Source: Bacteroidota bacterium (lineage in GTDB: Bacteria > Bacteroidota > Bacteroidia > Chitinophagales > Chitinophagaceae). Taken from it: DNA of 8,014 nt. A model generated the notes under the pieces. That model was given only the letters and a program-made list of their open reading frames with translations. It ran no database searches and was not told the DNA's origin. A program made the translations under genes and the position numbers. The stretch covers positions 1 through 8,014 of the forward strand of contig JAEZAY010000127.1 of NCBI GenBank assembly GCA_023427575.1. The letters are read 5' to 3'. Positions within the stretch are counted from its first letter, which is position 1; each line of letters starts with the position of its first letter. Below are positions 1 to 6,169 of this stretch, in pieces.

Positions 1-1065
1 ATAACGTCGGTGCTTATGCGCCTTTTCGGACCGAAGAATATTCAGTGGGCATTGGTGCTCACAGGTTTTATTGTTGGAATTCCCTTGTTCTACAATGTGG
101 GATTTGTATTGCTTGTTCCGCTGATCTTTTCCGTTGTTTACCAGTACAAACTGCCGGCGGTCTATATCGGGCTGCCCATGCTGGCCGCCCTATCGGTTAC
201 ACATGGCTTTCTGCCACCGCATCCCGCGCCGGCAGCGCTGGTTACGCAGTTCGATGCGAATATGGGATTGACGCTATTGTACGGGCTAATCGTTTCCATA
301 CCCGCGATTGTACTGGCGGGACCAGTTTTTTCGAAAACCTTAAAAAAGATTGAATCTCACCCGCTAACCATATTTCAACCAAAAAACATTGGACCCGAGG
401 CCCTGCCCAGTACCTGGAATAGTTTTATGACCTCCCTGCTGCCGGTATTGTTATTGGTGATCGCCACCGTTGTATTGATTTCGGCAGAACCGGGAACCAT
501 CACCTTTGCGGTTTTCAGTTTTCTTGGCGACCCTGTAATTGTAATGCTGATAGCTGTGGCGGTAGCCACTTTTACGCTGGGAATCCGGGCCGGGCGTTCC
601 ATGAAATGGATCATGGATGTGTATGGCGAATCGGTGAAAGATATTGCGGTCATCCTCCTGATTGTTGCCGGAGCCGGGGCTTTAAAACAGGTGTTTACCG
701 ACAGCGGCGTCAGTAACCAGATTGCATTGATGCTGGAAGGATGGGATGTACACCCGCTGATCTTAGGCTGGCTAACGGCAGCGGTTATCCGCGTTTGTAT
801 CGGTTCCGCAACAGTGGCGGGACTCACTTCGGCGGGAATTATTGCGCCTTTAATCATTCAGACCGGAGTTGATCCCAATCTGATGGTTCTATCCATTGGA
901 GCCGGCAGCCTGATGTTCTCACACGTGAACGATGCGGGTTTCTGGCTTTTTAAAGAATATTTTAACCTGAGTATCAAAGACACGATCCGTTCATGGTCGA
1001 TGATGGAAACAATTGTATCCATCATGGGATTGGTAGGCGTGATGGTTCTGGATCTACTATTGTGA
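1..1065 (+). CDS. GntP-family permease (gluconate:H+ / DsdX-like symporter), 5' end outside window
   Basis: This is an integral inner-membrane permease of the GntP family, whose members import gluconate, related hydroxy acids, or D-serine (DsdX) with protons. The reading frame is open from base 1 and ends with TGA at 1063-1065. About 354 codons are visible, against roughly 440-450 for full-length members, so the first 85-95 residues are probably upstream and the GTG at base 10 is internal. Family signatures are clear: a GIPLFYNVGF segment near the visible N-terminus, the HGFLPPHPAP motif (codons ~68-77 of the visible part), a GSATVAGLTSAGII segment, and SHVNDAGFWLFKEYF close to the C-terminus. 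The rest is a series of hydrophobic helices. A gap of 130 bp separates it from the RidA gene on the same strand. Substrate cannot be read from sequence. The neighbours (RidA, D-amino-acid PLP enzyme, dipeptidase) favour a D-amino acid such as D-serine over gluconate, which is inference. Confidence 0.93.
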   Translation: MTSVLMRLFGPKNIQWALVLTGFIVGIPLFYNVGFVLLVPLIFSVVYQYKLPAVYIGLPMLAALSVTHGFLPPHPAPAALVTQFDANMGLTLLYGLIVSIPAIVLAGPVFSKTLKKIESHPLTIFQPKNIGPEALPSTWNSFMTSLLPVLLLVIATVVLISAEPGTITFAVFSFLGDPVIVMLIAVAVATFTLGIRAGRSMKWIMDVYGESVKDIAVILLIVAGAGALKQVFTDSGVSNQIALMLEGWDVHPLILGWLTAAVIRVCIGSATVAGLTSAGIIAPLIIQTGVDPNLMVLSIGAGSLMFSHVNDAGFWLFKEYFNLSIKDTIRSWSMMETIVSIMGLVGVMVLDLLL

Positions 1066-1195
1066 TCTCACCGCAAAGCACTGTAAAAAAACCTGGCTCG
1101 CGGCCTGCCTGTATAAAGCAAATTCAGAGGAATCTTTCCTGAACAGTTTTTTGAGTTACCTTTCAAATCTCTGATAAACATTTAACCAGAAAGAC

Positions 1196-1657
1196 ATGAC
1201 AGCAGAAGAACGGTTCGCACAATTGAATTTAGTACTGCCACCGGCGCCAGTGCCCATGGGGGTATATAAACCCTGCCTGATAGATGGTAAATATCTTTAT
1301 GTTTCGGGGCATGGTCCTGTTCAGGAAGACAAAAGTCTGATCAAAGGGTGCGTAGGCAAAGATCTTGATCTGGAAGCCGCAAAGCTGGCAGCCCGGCAGG
1401 TTGGGCTAACGATATTGTCAACCATCCGGGCCAAACTCGGTGATCTTGACAAAGTGAAAAGGGTAATTAAAACGCTGGGAATGGTTTATGCCGTTCCGGA
1501 ATTTGATAAGCATCCCTATGTAATAAATGGCTGCAGCGAGTTGTTCGCGCATATCTGGGGCGAAGAAAATGGCGTTGGTGTACGCAGTGCCGTTGGAATG
1601 GGATCATTGCCCGGACATATCCCGGTTGAAATAGAAGCATTGTTTGAACTGACCTGA
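1196..1657 (+). CDS. RidA/YjgF/UK114-family enamine/imine deaminase
   Basis: RidA-family proteins are small cytosolic trimers that hydrolyse reactive enamine/imine intermediates, typically 2-aminoacrylate made by PLP-dependent dehydratases, to 2-ketoacids plus ammonia. The 153-residue product has the family core: YLYVSGHGP (34-41), the AAKLAARQVGLTIL helix (61-74), a GDLDKVKRVIKTLGMV segment (82-97) and a C-terminal VEIEALFEL (144-152). The arginine needed for deaminase activity appears present as R130 in GVGVRSAVG, with the usual downstream acidic pair E145/E147. At 153 residues it is longer than the ~128 residues of E. coli RidA, matching the longer YjgF-like subgroup in which function is less well tested. 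The ATG at 1196 is the first plausible start and is preceded by a purine-rich AGAAAG stretch but no strong SD. Its position 94 bp upstream of a D-serine dehydratase/D-threonine aldolase-like gene suggests it detoxifies that enzyme's product. Confidence 0.93.
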   Translation: MTAEERFAQLNLVLPPAPVPMGVYKPCLIDGKYLYVSGHGPVQEDKSLIKGCVGKDLDLEAAKLAARQVGLTILSTIRAKLGDLDKVKRVIKTLGMVYAVPEFDKHPYVINGCSELFAHIWGEENGVGVRSAVGMGSLPGHIPVEIEALFELT

Positions 1658-1751
1658 TTCGAACTTAACCAAAATGTGTTAGTGTCCGAATAAATGCATA
1701 CAGTGGGCCTGGATGAAATCCATTCTTTAAAATTTAATCGTTTATACAGGT

Positions 1752-2855
1752 ATGAACTGGTTCGAAGTTCAAAATGCTTCTGTTCTTGAAACCCCCGCCA
1801 TGCTGGTTTATCCGGATCGGGTTAAATATAATATTGAAAGGGCCATTTCAATGGTGGGAACGATTTCGAGGCTACGACCCCATGTTAAAACCAATAAAAG
1901 CGCGGATGCCTGCCGGCTAATGATAAAGGCAGGCATTAAAAAATTTAAATGCGCTACCATTGCCGAAGCTGAAATGCTGGGCGGCATTCAGGCCGCGGAT
2001 GTATTGCTGGCCTATCAACCCGTGGGTCCGGCTATTTCACGCTTAAAAAGCCTGGTGCGGCAATTTCCGGAAACCCGGTTTTCCTGCCTGATTGATAATG
2101 CAGAAACCGCGGCGGAAATTTCGACTGCTTTTGAAGATCTCGGTTCTCCATTGACGGTATATATTGATTTAAACGTGGGGATGAACCGAACCGGTATTAT
2201 CCCCGATCTTGCTTACAAACTGTATGAAGATTGTAAAAGCCTTGGCGGTATTGAATTAGCTGGATTTCATGCTTATGAAGGTCATATTCACGAAGCAGAT
2301 TATACCGTTCGGGAAGAGGCCATTGCGGCGGCATTCCGGCCGGTAACTGACCTGATTGCCAGAATCCGAACCGGGGGCGGCGATGAGCCGATCCTGATTG
2401 CTGGCGGAACCCCTGGATTTCCCATCCATGCAGGCCTGAATGATCGTGAATGCAGTCCGGGTACATTTATTTACTGGGATCATGGATACCAGCTGAAATT
2501 TACAGAACAGTCATTTTTGCCCGCTGCAGTACTTGCCACCCGGATCATCTCCAAACCGGCGCCCGGGATTATCTGCACCGATCTTGGGTATAAAGCGGTA
2601 TCGGCTGAAAATGAATTATCGAAAAGACTGGTTTTCCTAAACCTCAGCGATTATACGATCCTTTCACAAAGTGAAGAGCATCTGGCCCTTGCTGTTGCAA
2701 ATTCTGAAGATCTTCCAATCGGGACCCTGCTCTATGCCCTGCCCTGGCATGTTTGCCCTAGCGTTGCACTTTATGATGCCCTGATAACAGTAGAAAACCA
2801 GGAAATAAAAGGCCGGTGGCCGACCAGTGCGCGGAACCGGAAAATATCTGTTTAA
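1752..2855 (+). CDS. D-TA family PLP-dependent enzyme (D-serine dehydratase / D-threonine aldolase-like)
   Basis: This is a fold-type III PLP enzyme: an alanine-racemase-like N-terminal barrel plus a C-terminal D-serine-dehydratase-like domain. Family members dehydrate D-serine to pyruvate and ammonia or cleave D-3-hydroxyamino acids. The 367-residue product has the barrel entry LETPAMLVY (12-20), the PLP-lysine motif RPHVKTNK with K46 as the probable Schiff-base lysine, LNVGMNRTGI (140-149), HAYEGHIH (173-180), a phosphate-binding AGGTPGFP (217-224) and ECSPGTFIYWD (233-243). Near the C-terminus PWHVCPSVALYD supplies H333 and C335. In chicken D-serine dehydratase the zinc ligands are a His-x-Cys pair, while the studied bacterial D-threonine aldolase uses His-x-Asp, so the HxC pair leans towards dehydratase chemistry. 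This is inference, not proof. The next gene (dipeptidase) starts only 24 bp downstream, so co-transcription is likely. The RidA gene just upstream fits an enzyme that releases 2-aminoacrylate-type intermediates. Confidence 0.9.
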   Translation: MNWFEVQNASVLETPAMLVYPDRVKYNIERAISMVGTISRLRPHVKTNKSADACRLMIKAGIKKFKCATIAEAEMLGGIQAADVLLAYQPVGPAISRLKSLVRQFPETRFSCLIDNAETAAEISTAFEDLGSPLTVYIDLNVGMNRTGIIPDLAYKLYEDCKSLGGIELAGFHAYEGHIHEADYTVREEAIAAAFRPVTDLIARIRTGGGDEPILIAGGTPGFPIHAGLNDRECSPGTFIYWDHGYQLKFTEQSFLPAAVLATRIISKPAPGIICTDLGYKAVSAENELSKRLVFLNLSDYTILSQSEEHLALAVANSEDLPIGTLLYALPWHVCPSVALYDALITVENQEIKGRWPTSARNRKISV

Positions 2856-2879
2856 ATGATACTTTCTTAATTGCGAACC

Positions 2880-3944
2880 ATGTTTACAATTGATGCGCAT
2901 CTCGATCTCTCAATGAATGCGATGGAATGGAACCGGGATCTTCGGTTACCCGTGACTGCTATACGCCAGCGGGAAGCGGGATTAACTGATAAACCCGATC
3001 GGGGCCGGGGCATGGTAAGCCTGCCCGCGCTTCGTCAGGGAAATATCGGCCTTGTTGTGGCTACCCAGATCGCGCGTTATGTAGCTGAAGACAACCCACT
3101 TCCCGGCTGGCACTCGCCGCAGCAGGCCTGGGCACAAACCCAGGCACAGTTAAACTGGTACCGCGAAATGGAAAAAGCCGGCGAAATGGTTCAGGTAAAT
3201 GATCTGCTTAGCCTGAGATCTCAGCTTGCGCTATGGAATAACCAAACAGACAAAAAGCCCATTGGATATATTTTAAGTCTTGAAGGAGCTGATTCGCTGG
3301 TAGAACCCGATTATGTGCACACCGCTTATGCCTATGGGTTAAGAGCCATCGGGCCCGCCCATTATGGACCCGGGCGTTATGCGCAGGGAACCGATGCCAG
3401 TGGAAAGCTCACTGATTATGGAATTAGACTACTGAAAGAAATGCAGTCGCTGAACATGATTTTAGACGCTACTCATCTCTGCGATGAAAGTTTCTGGCAG
3501 GCAATGGAAATGTATCAGGGACCTGTATGGGCCAGCCACAACAATTGCCGGGCGCTGGTGAATCACAACCGGCAGTTCAGCGATGATCAGCTTAAAGCGT
3601 TGATTGAACGAGGTGCTGTAATTGGCGGCGCGATGGATGCATGGATGATGGTTCCCGGCTGGAAGCGCGGCATTTCCGATCCGCGCCAAATGGACTGCAA
3701 TCTGGAAAAAACCATCGATCATTTTGATCATATTTGCCAATTGGCGGGCAATGCCCTGCATATTGGAATTGGCTCGGACCTGGATGGTGCTTTTGGAAAT
3801 GAACAATCTCCTTACGACCTGGATTCCATTGCCGACCTGCAAAAACTGCCGGCCTTACTCTTGAAAAGAGGTTATTCAGAAATGGATCTTGCAAACATTA
3901 TGCATGGGAACTGGATCCGGTTCCTGGAAAAGGCATGGGGATAA
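2880..3944 (+). CDS. Peptidase M19 membrane-dipeptidase (renal dipeptidase) homologue
   Basis: M19 enzymes are binuclear-zinc hydrolases that cleave dipeptides and are notable for accepting a D-residue at the C-terminal position. Counting from the ATG at 2880 (354 residues), the full active site is visible: H7 and D9 in DAHLD, the bridging E135 in SLEGAD, H199 in DATHLCD, H220 in ASHNNCRAL, R231 in NHNRQFSD and D300 in GIGSDLDG. No signal peptide or anchor is present, so the protein is probably cytoplasmic, unlike mammalian dipeptidase. An in-frame TTG nine bases upstream (2871) would add three residues. The ATG is preferred because it places the family-typical start directly before the HxD motif. 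The gene follows the D-TA enzyme by 24 bp, which supports an operon. Inferred role: release of free D-amino acids from dipeptides, such as peptidoglycan-derived ones, to feed the PLP enzyme. Confidence 0.93.
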   Translation: MFTIDAHLDLSMNAMEWNRDLRLPVTAIRQREAGLTDKPDRGRGMVSLPALRQGNIGLVVATQIARYVAEDNPLPGWHSPQQAWAQTQAQLNWYREMEKAGEMVQVNDLLSLRSQLALWNNQTDKKPIGYILSLEGADSLVEPDYVHTAYAYGLRAIGPAHYGPGRYAQGTDASGKLTDYGIRLLKEMQSLNMILDATHLCDESFWQAMEMYQGPVWASHNNCRALVNHNRQFSDDQLKALIERGAVIGGAMDAWMMVPGWKRGISDPRQMDCNLEKTIDHFDHICQLAGNALHIGIGSDLDGAFGNEQSPYDLDSIADLQKLPALLLKRGYSEMDLANIMHGNWIRFLEKAWG

Positions 3945-3982
3945 TTAATTCTTTTAAATAAGTATCAGGAACCCGCCAGGCT

Positions 3983-3990
3983 TAAATTTG
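3983..3990 (+). promoter_or_regulatory. Bacteroidota -7 promoter element TAAATTTG
   Basis: TAAATTTG is an exact match to the Bacteroidota -7 consensus TAnnTTTG. It lies in the 96-bp gap between the dipeptidase and oxidoreductase genes, 50 bases before the oxidoreductase ATG, which would give a leader of roughly 45 nt. I see no convincing -33 TTTG at the usual spacing, so the call rests on the -7 element and its position alone. Confidence 0.4.
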
Positions 3991-4040
3991 CGGTTCATAG
4001 TAAGCTCGTTACTTTATTTTTTCAAGCTAAGAAACGTTAT

Positions 4041-5081
4041 ATGCCTATTAATACAGGTCTTGTTGGATTTGGAATTTCAGCGAAAGTATTTCATGCGCCC
4101 TTTTTAGACCTGAACCCGCATTTTCGGTTAACCAAAGTGGTAGAGCGCTACCGGCAGGATTCCAAATCGGTTTATCCAGATGTGGAGGTGGACAGAAGTA
4201 TGGAGGAACTGCTGAAAGACGAGTCCATTGAACTGGTAGTTATCACTACACCGAATGAAACGCATTTTCCATACGCCAAACAGGCCCTGCTTGCCGGAAA
4301 ACATGTGGTACTCGAAAAGCCGTTCACAAACACTACGGCGGAAGCGGAGGAACTAATCAATCTGGCTGAAAAAACGGGAATGATACTTTCTGTTTATCAG
4401 AACCGCCGTTATGTTTCGGATTTTCTTACCATCCGGGAAGTGCTGCAATCAAAACAGTTGGGAGAGATCCATGAATTTATTGCCCGATACGACCGGTACC
4501 GGGCTGAAGCCAGACCCGCCGCCTGGCGTGAAGCCCCACTAAAAGGAAGCGGCATTTTATATGATCTCGGCCCGCATCTGATCGACCAGGCTTTACACCT
4601 GTTTGGAATGCCCAAATCGGTAACAGCCGATATTCGCCTGCAAAGACCTCATGCCCGCGTAGATGATTATTTTGAAATCTGGCTGGATTACGGATTTCTG
4701 AAAGTCAGCTTACACGCGGGGATGCTTGTGCGCGAAATGGGCCCGCGATATATGATCCACGGCACCAGTGGTTCCTTTGTAAAATATGGCGAAGATCCCC
4801 AGGAGGCAGCATTACGGGCAGGTCAGAAACCAGAGGGCGAACTCTGGGGCAGGGAACCGGAAGAACATTACGGAATTATACACACGGAAAAAGCAGGACA
4901 GATTGTCCGCGAAGTATATCCATCACTGCCCGGAAGTTACAATGAATATTACAACAATATATACGCTTCGATCCGCCAGGGAGCGCCGGTACGGGAAACG
5001 GCCATCGACGGCTACAATACCATCCGGATCATTGGAATGGCAATTGAAAGTCATGCTGCCGGCAAAACCATCCGGCTTTGA
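4041..5081 (+). CDS. Gfo/Idh/MocA-family NAD(P)-dependent oxidoreductase (IolW/YdgJ-like)
   Basis: This is a cytosolic dehydrogenase acting on sugars, inositols or related polyols. The 346-residue product has an N-terminal Rossmann fold with the dinucleotide motif GLVGFG (6-11), followed by SAKVFHAPFL (13-22), a phrase characteristic of the IolW/YdgJ/YhhX branch that includes NADP-dependent scyllo-inositol dehydrogenase. VVITTPNETHFPYA (66-79) and the catalytic EKPF (E92, K93, P94) come next. The C-terminal domain carries YQNRRYVSDFLT (119-130) and ILYDLGPHLIDQAL (172-185), in which D175 and H179 are the expected catalytic-site residues. Length is normal for the family and nothing looks broken. 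The ATG at 4041 is the natural start. It shares strand with the upstream D-amino-acid genes, but the 96-bp gap with a -7 promoter element suggests independent transcription. It converges with the minus-strand gene ending at 5139. The exact substrate is not readable from sequence. Confidence 0.93.
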   Translation: MPINTGLVGFGISAKVFHAPFLDLNPHFRLTKVVERYRQDSKSVYPDVEVDRSMEELLKDESIELVVITTPNETHFPYAKQALLAGKHVVLEKPFTNTTAEAEELINLAEKTGMILSVYQNRRYVSDFLTIREVLQSKQLGEIHEFIARYDRYRAEARPAAWREAPLKGSGILYDLGPHLIDQALHLFGMPKSVTADIRLQRPHARVDDYFEIWLDYGFLKVSLHAGMLVREMGPRYMIHGTSGSFVKYGEDPQEAALRAGQKPEGELWGREPEEHYGIIHTEKAGQIVREVYPSLPGSYNEYYNNIYASIRQGAPVRETAIDGYNTIRIIGMAIESHAAGKTIRL

Positions 5082-5138
5082 TCAAATCAACCCAGCACCG
5101 GATTTTTAAAAAAATATTTTACGCCAGGATTGCCCGTT

Positions 5139-5492
5139 TTATTTGCACAATTCAATTGAATAGGAGGCTTCCGGTGGCGCATCGTACATCATACAAACCA
5201 TACAATCGGCCGATTTTTTTTCGCTGATCTTAAACCGGAATTTTTGCCCGGCCTTATACGATTCGGAAAAATCACATTTATTGGCCACACTGAATACGTT
5301 GTCGTACGTCTGCGCGTCAGAACTCATGGAATCTTTCCATCCATCCACACCAATCGTATCATTGTTCAACACCTGGATAACCGTGGTGGCGCAGGTTACC
5401 CGAATGATCCTGCCTTCCAGGCAATCATTTTTTGCGGAATCGAAACAAACAAAAGAAAAAAGCGGCATTAACAATAGGGGTATATAACGCAT
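5139..5492 (-). CDS. Small secreted cysteine-rich protein of unknown function
   Basis: I do not assign a function to this 117-residue protein. It begins with an export signal: MRYIP followed by a hydrophobic LLLMPLFSFVCF stretch (6-17). C16 sits at the end of that stretch, but the preceding Ser-Phe-Val is a poor lipobox, so ordinary signal-peptidase cleavage near residue 20 is as likely as lipidation. The mature part has six cysteines (C24, C34, C73, C97, C100, C116), including a CMVC pair at 97-100, which is compatible with disulfides in the periplasm or outside the cell. Recognisable blocks are CLEGRIIRVTC (24-34), YDNVFSVANKC (63-73) and MMYDAPPEASYSI (101-113). The ATG at 5492 is supported because it yields a complete signal peptide. 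It stands alone on the minus strand, 57 bp from the convergent oxidoreductase gene. The signal peptide and block structure make it look like a real gene, not a shadow. Confidence 0.75.
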   Translation of the reverse strand: MRYIPLLLMPLFSFVCFDSAKNDCLEGRIIRVTCATTVIQVLNNDTIGVDGWKDSMSSDAQTYDNVFSVANKCDFSESYKAGQKFRFKISEKKSADCMVCMMYDAPPEASYSIELCK

Positions 5493-5635
5493 GATTTTGA
5501 AAAAATTAATTACTCCATTCAGATCGATTTATAATCCGGAGGTTTAAAGAAATCAGATAAAAGCTAAAATTATTCCGGAAACGAAACCAATTTTTTTTTT
5601 GCAAAAAAAGCAAGCCCGGGATCTGAGTTATTAAA

Positions 5636-5809
5636 TCAAAATTTCGGATTCTGCTCATTGCGGTCTAGATAATCATTTTCTATTGCCTCGAACCTGCTGT
5701 ATCAACAGTACGAGCTAAGGACCATTTCCTGACCGGAAAACATTGCTGTCCGGTTAATAATTTTCCATTCACGCGAAACCTTTATCAATAATGAATTCGG
5801 ATCCGTCAT
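5636..5809 (-). pseudogene. Possible decayed small gene with an internal TGA
   Basis: Reading the minus strand from an ATG at 5809 gives a 35-residue stretch of protein-like composition (MTDPNSLLIKVSREWK..., ending ...FSGQEMVLSSYC), then a TGA at 5702-5704. In the same frame it continues for 21 more residues (YSRFEAIENDYLDRNEQNPKF) to a TGA at 5636-5638. Both halves are polar, mixed and charged, unlike the low-complexity translation upstream of the ATG. A single C-to-T change of a CGA arginine codon would create the internal stop. I do not recognise the family. It may be a remnant of a longer gene or chance openness. The TTG-started extension back to 5959 runs through the hairpin and looks spurious. 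Confidence 0.25.
5703..5729 (+). repeat. Short diverged direct repeat, copy A
   Basis: CAACAGTA followed by CGAGCTAAGGACCATTTCC. It matches copy B at 5937-5970, where the first 8 bases are identical and 16 of the last 19 match. Copy B has seven extra bases between the two blocks. On the minus strand this copy lies across the internal stop of the candidate decayed gene. Confidence 0.4.
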
Positions 5810-5823
5810 TGTAAATGACCCCT

Positions 5824-5850
5824 TCCACTTTTTTTTAGAAAAAAAGTGGA
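5824..5850. repeat. Perfect 12-bp inverted repeat with 3-nt loop
   Basis: TCCAC plus seven T, a TAG loop, then seven A plus GTGGA form a perfect 12-bp stem with a three-base loop. No T-run follows the stem on either strand, so it is not a canonical intrinsic terminator. It could be a transcript-end structure for minus-strand read-through or the core of a dispersed intergenic element. It lies about midway between the two copies of the short direct repeat. Confidence 0.6.
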
Positions 5851-5936
5851 GCAAAAAAATCGGGCTCCGGAATAATCCTAAAAATTGAAACTCCCGGCTA
5901 AATAAAAATAAGTCACAGCTAAAGAATATAACCCAG

Positions 5937-5970
5937 CAACAGTAGGACTTACGAGCCAACGATCATTTCC
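5937..5970 (+). repeat. Short diverged direct repeat, copy B
   Basis: CAACAGTA (5937-5944), a seven-base insert GGACTTA, then CGAGCCAACGATCATTTCC (5952-5970). It is the partner of copy A at 5703-5729. On the minus strand the block reads EMIVGS where copy A reads EMVLSS, so this may be a second, more decayed copy of the same gene fragment. Confidence 0.4.
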
Positions 5971-6000
5971 GGGCTCTGGTAACAACTGTTTTTATTTTAC

Positions 6001-6070
6001 GCCGTCCGTTTCAATTTTCTTAACGGATTTCTTCCGAGGCCCACTGAGTCCATTTAACCGGACACCAATG
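6001..6070 (+). repeat. 70-bp direct repeat, copy 1
   Basis: Starts GCCGTCCGTT and ends GACACCAATG. It aligns without gaps to 6096-6165 with 59 of 70 positions identical. An inverted TCCGTT...AACGGA pair (6 bp, loop of about 11) is present in this copy and kept in copy 2. Read as codons from its first base, the first 12 residues (AVRFNFLNGFLP) are identical in both copies, but this copy meets a TAA at codon 19. Confidence 0.8.
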
Positions 6071-6095
6071 ATTTGCACATTTTCAAATTATTACT

Positions 6096-6165
6096 GCCGT
6101 CCGTTTTAATTTTTTGAACGGATTTCTTCCGGGGCCTATTGAATACATTTGGCCGGACACAAATG
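6096..6165 (+). repeat. 70-bp direct repeat, copy 2
   Basis: Second copy of the element at 6001-6070, with 25 bases separating the two. It ends four bases before the last base of the minus-strand acyltransferase gene's stop codon, so on the minus strand both copies would form the start of that transcript's 3' trailer. The TCCGTT...AACGGA inverted pair is conserved. A second inverted pair, TCCGG...CCGGA, is present here and weaker in copy 1. Confidence 0.8.
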
Positions 6166-6169
6166 GATT

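Larger units (their letters stand above)
5493..6169. other. 677-bp region without an intact gene, rich in repeats and gene debris
   Basis: No intact coding sequence is supported here on either strand. The segment is AT-rich with homopolymer runs (for example ten T at 5591-5600 followed by GC and seven A). It holds a candidate decayed small gene (5636-5809), a 12-bp perfect hairpin (5824-5850), a diverged short direct repeat (5703-5729 and 5937-5970) and a pair of 70-bp direct repeats (6001-6070 and 6096-6165). It lies downstream of the minus-strand acyltransferase gene and upstream of the minus-strand secreted-protein gene, so part of it may be transcribed as a trailer or leader. Confidence 0.6.

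Noticed and set aside
375..857. 160-codon open frame on the minus strand inside the permease gene
   Set aside because: It lies antisense to a clearly conserved GntP coding sequence and its translation has no recognisable domain, so it is a shadow frame.
1124..1152. Possible terminator between the permease and RidA genes (TCAG..GAA / TTCCTGA hairpin followed by six T)
   Set aside because: The stem is short, bulged and AT-rich with a four-base gap before the T-run, too weak to call or to argue against co-transcription.
1710..1722. TGGAT-GAA-ATCCA mini-hairpin before the D-TA gene
   Set aside because: A 5-bp stem is expected by chance and no function is suggested by its position.
2871..2879. 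TTG start adding three residues to the dipeptidase
   Set aside because: The ATG at 2880 is nine bases away, is the stronger start codon and fits the usual family N-terminus just before the HxD motif.
3462..3842. 126-codon minus-strand frame inside the dipeptidase gene
   Set aside because: It is fully antisense to conserved M19 active-site regions, with no family features of its own.
5702..5959. 85-codon minus-strand frame with a TTG start
   Set aside because: Its first half is low-complexity sequence running through the hairpin. Only the part from the ATG at 5809 looks protein-like, and it is reported as a possible decayed gene.
6001..6165. Two repeats separated by 25 bases considered as a minimal CRISPR array
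   Set aside because: The units are 70 bp and 16% diverged, there are only two, and no cas-like gene is present.
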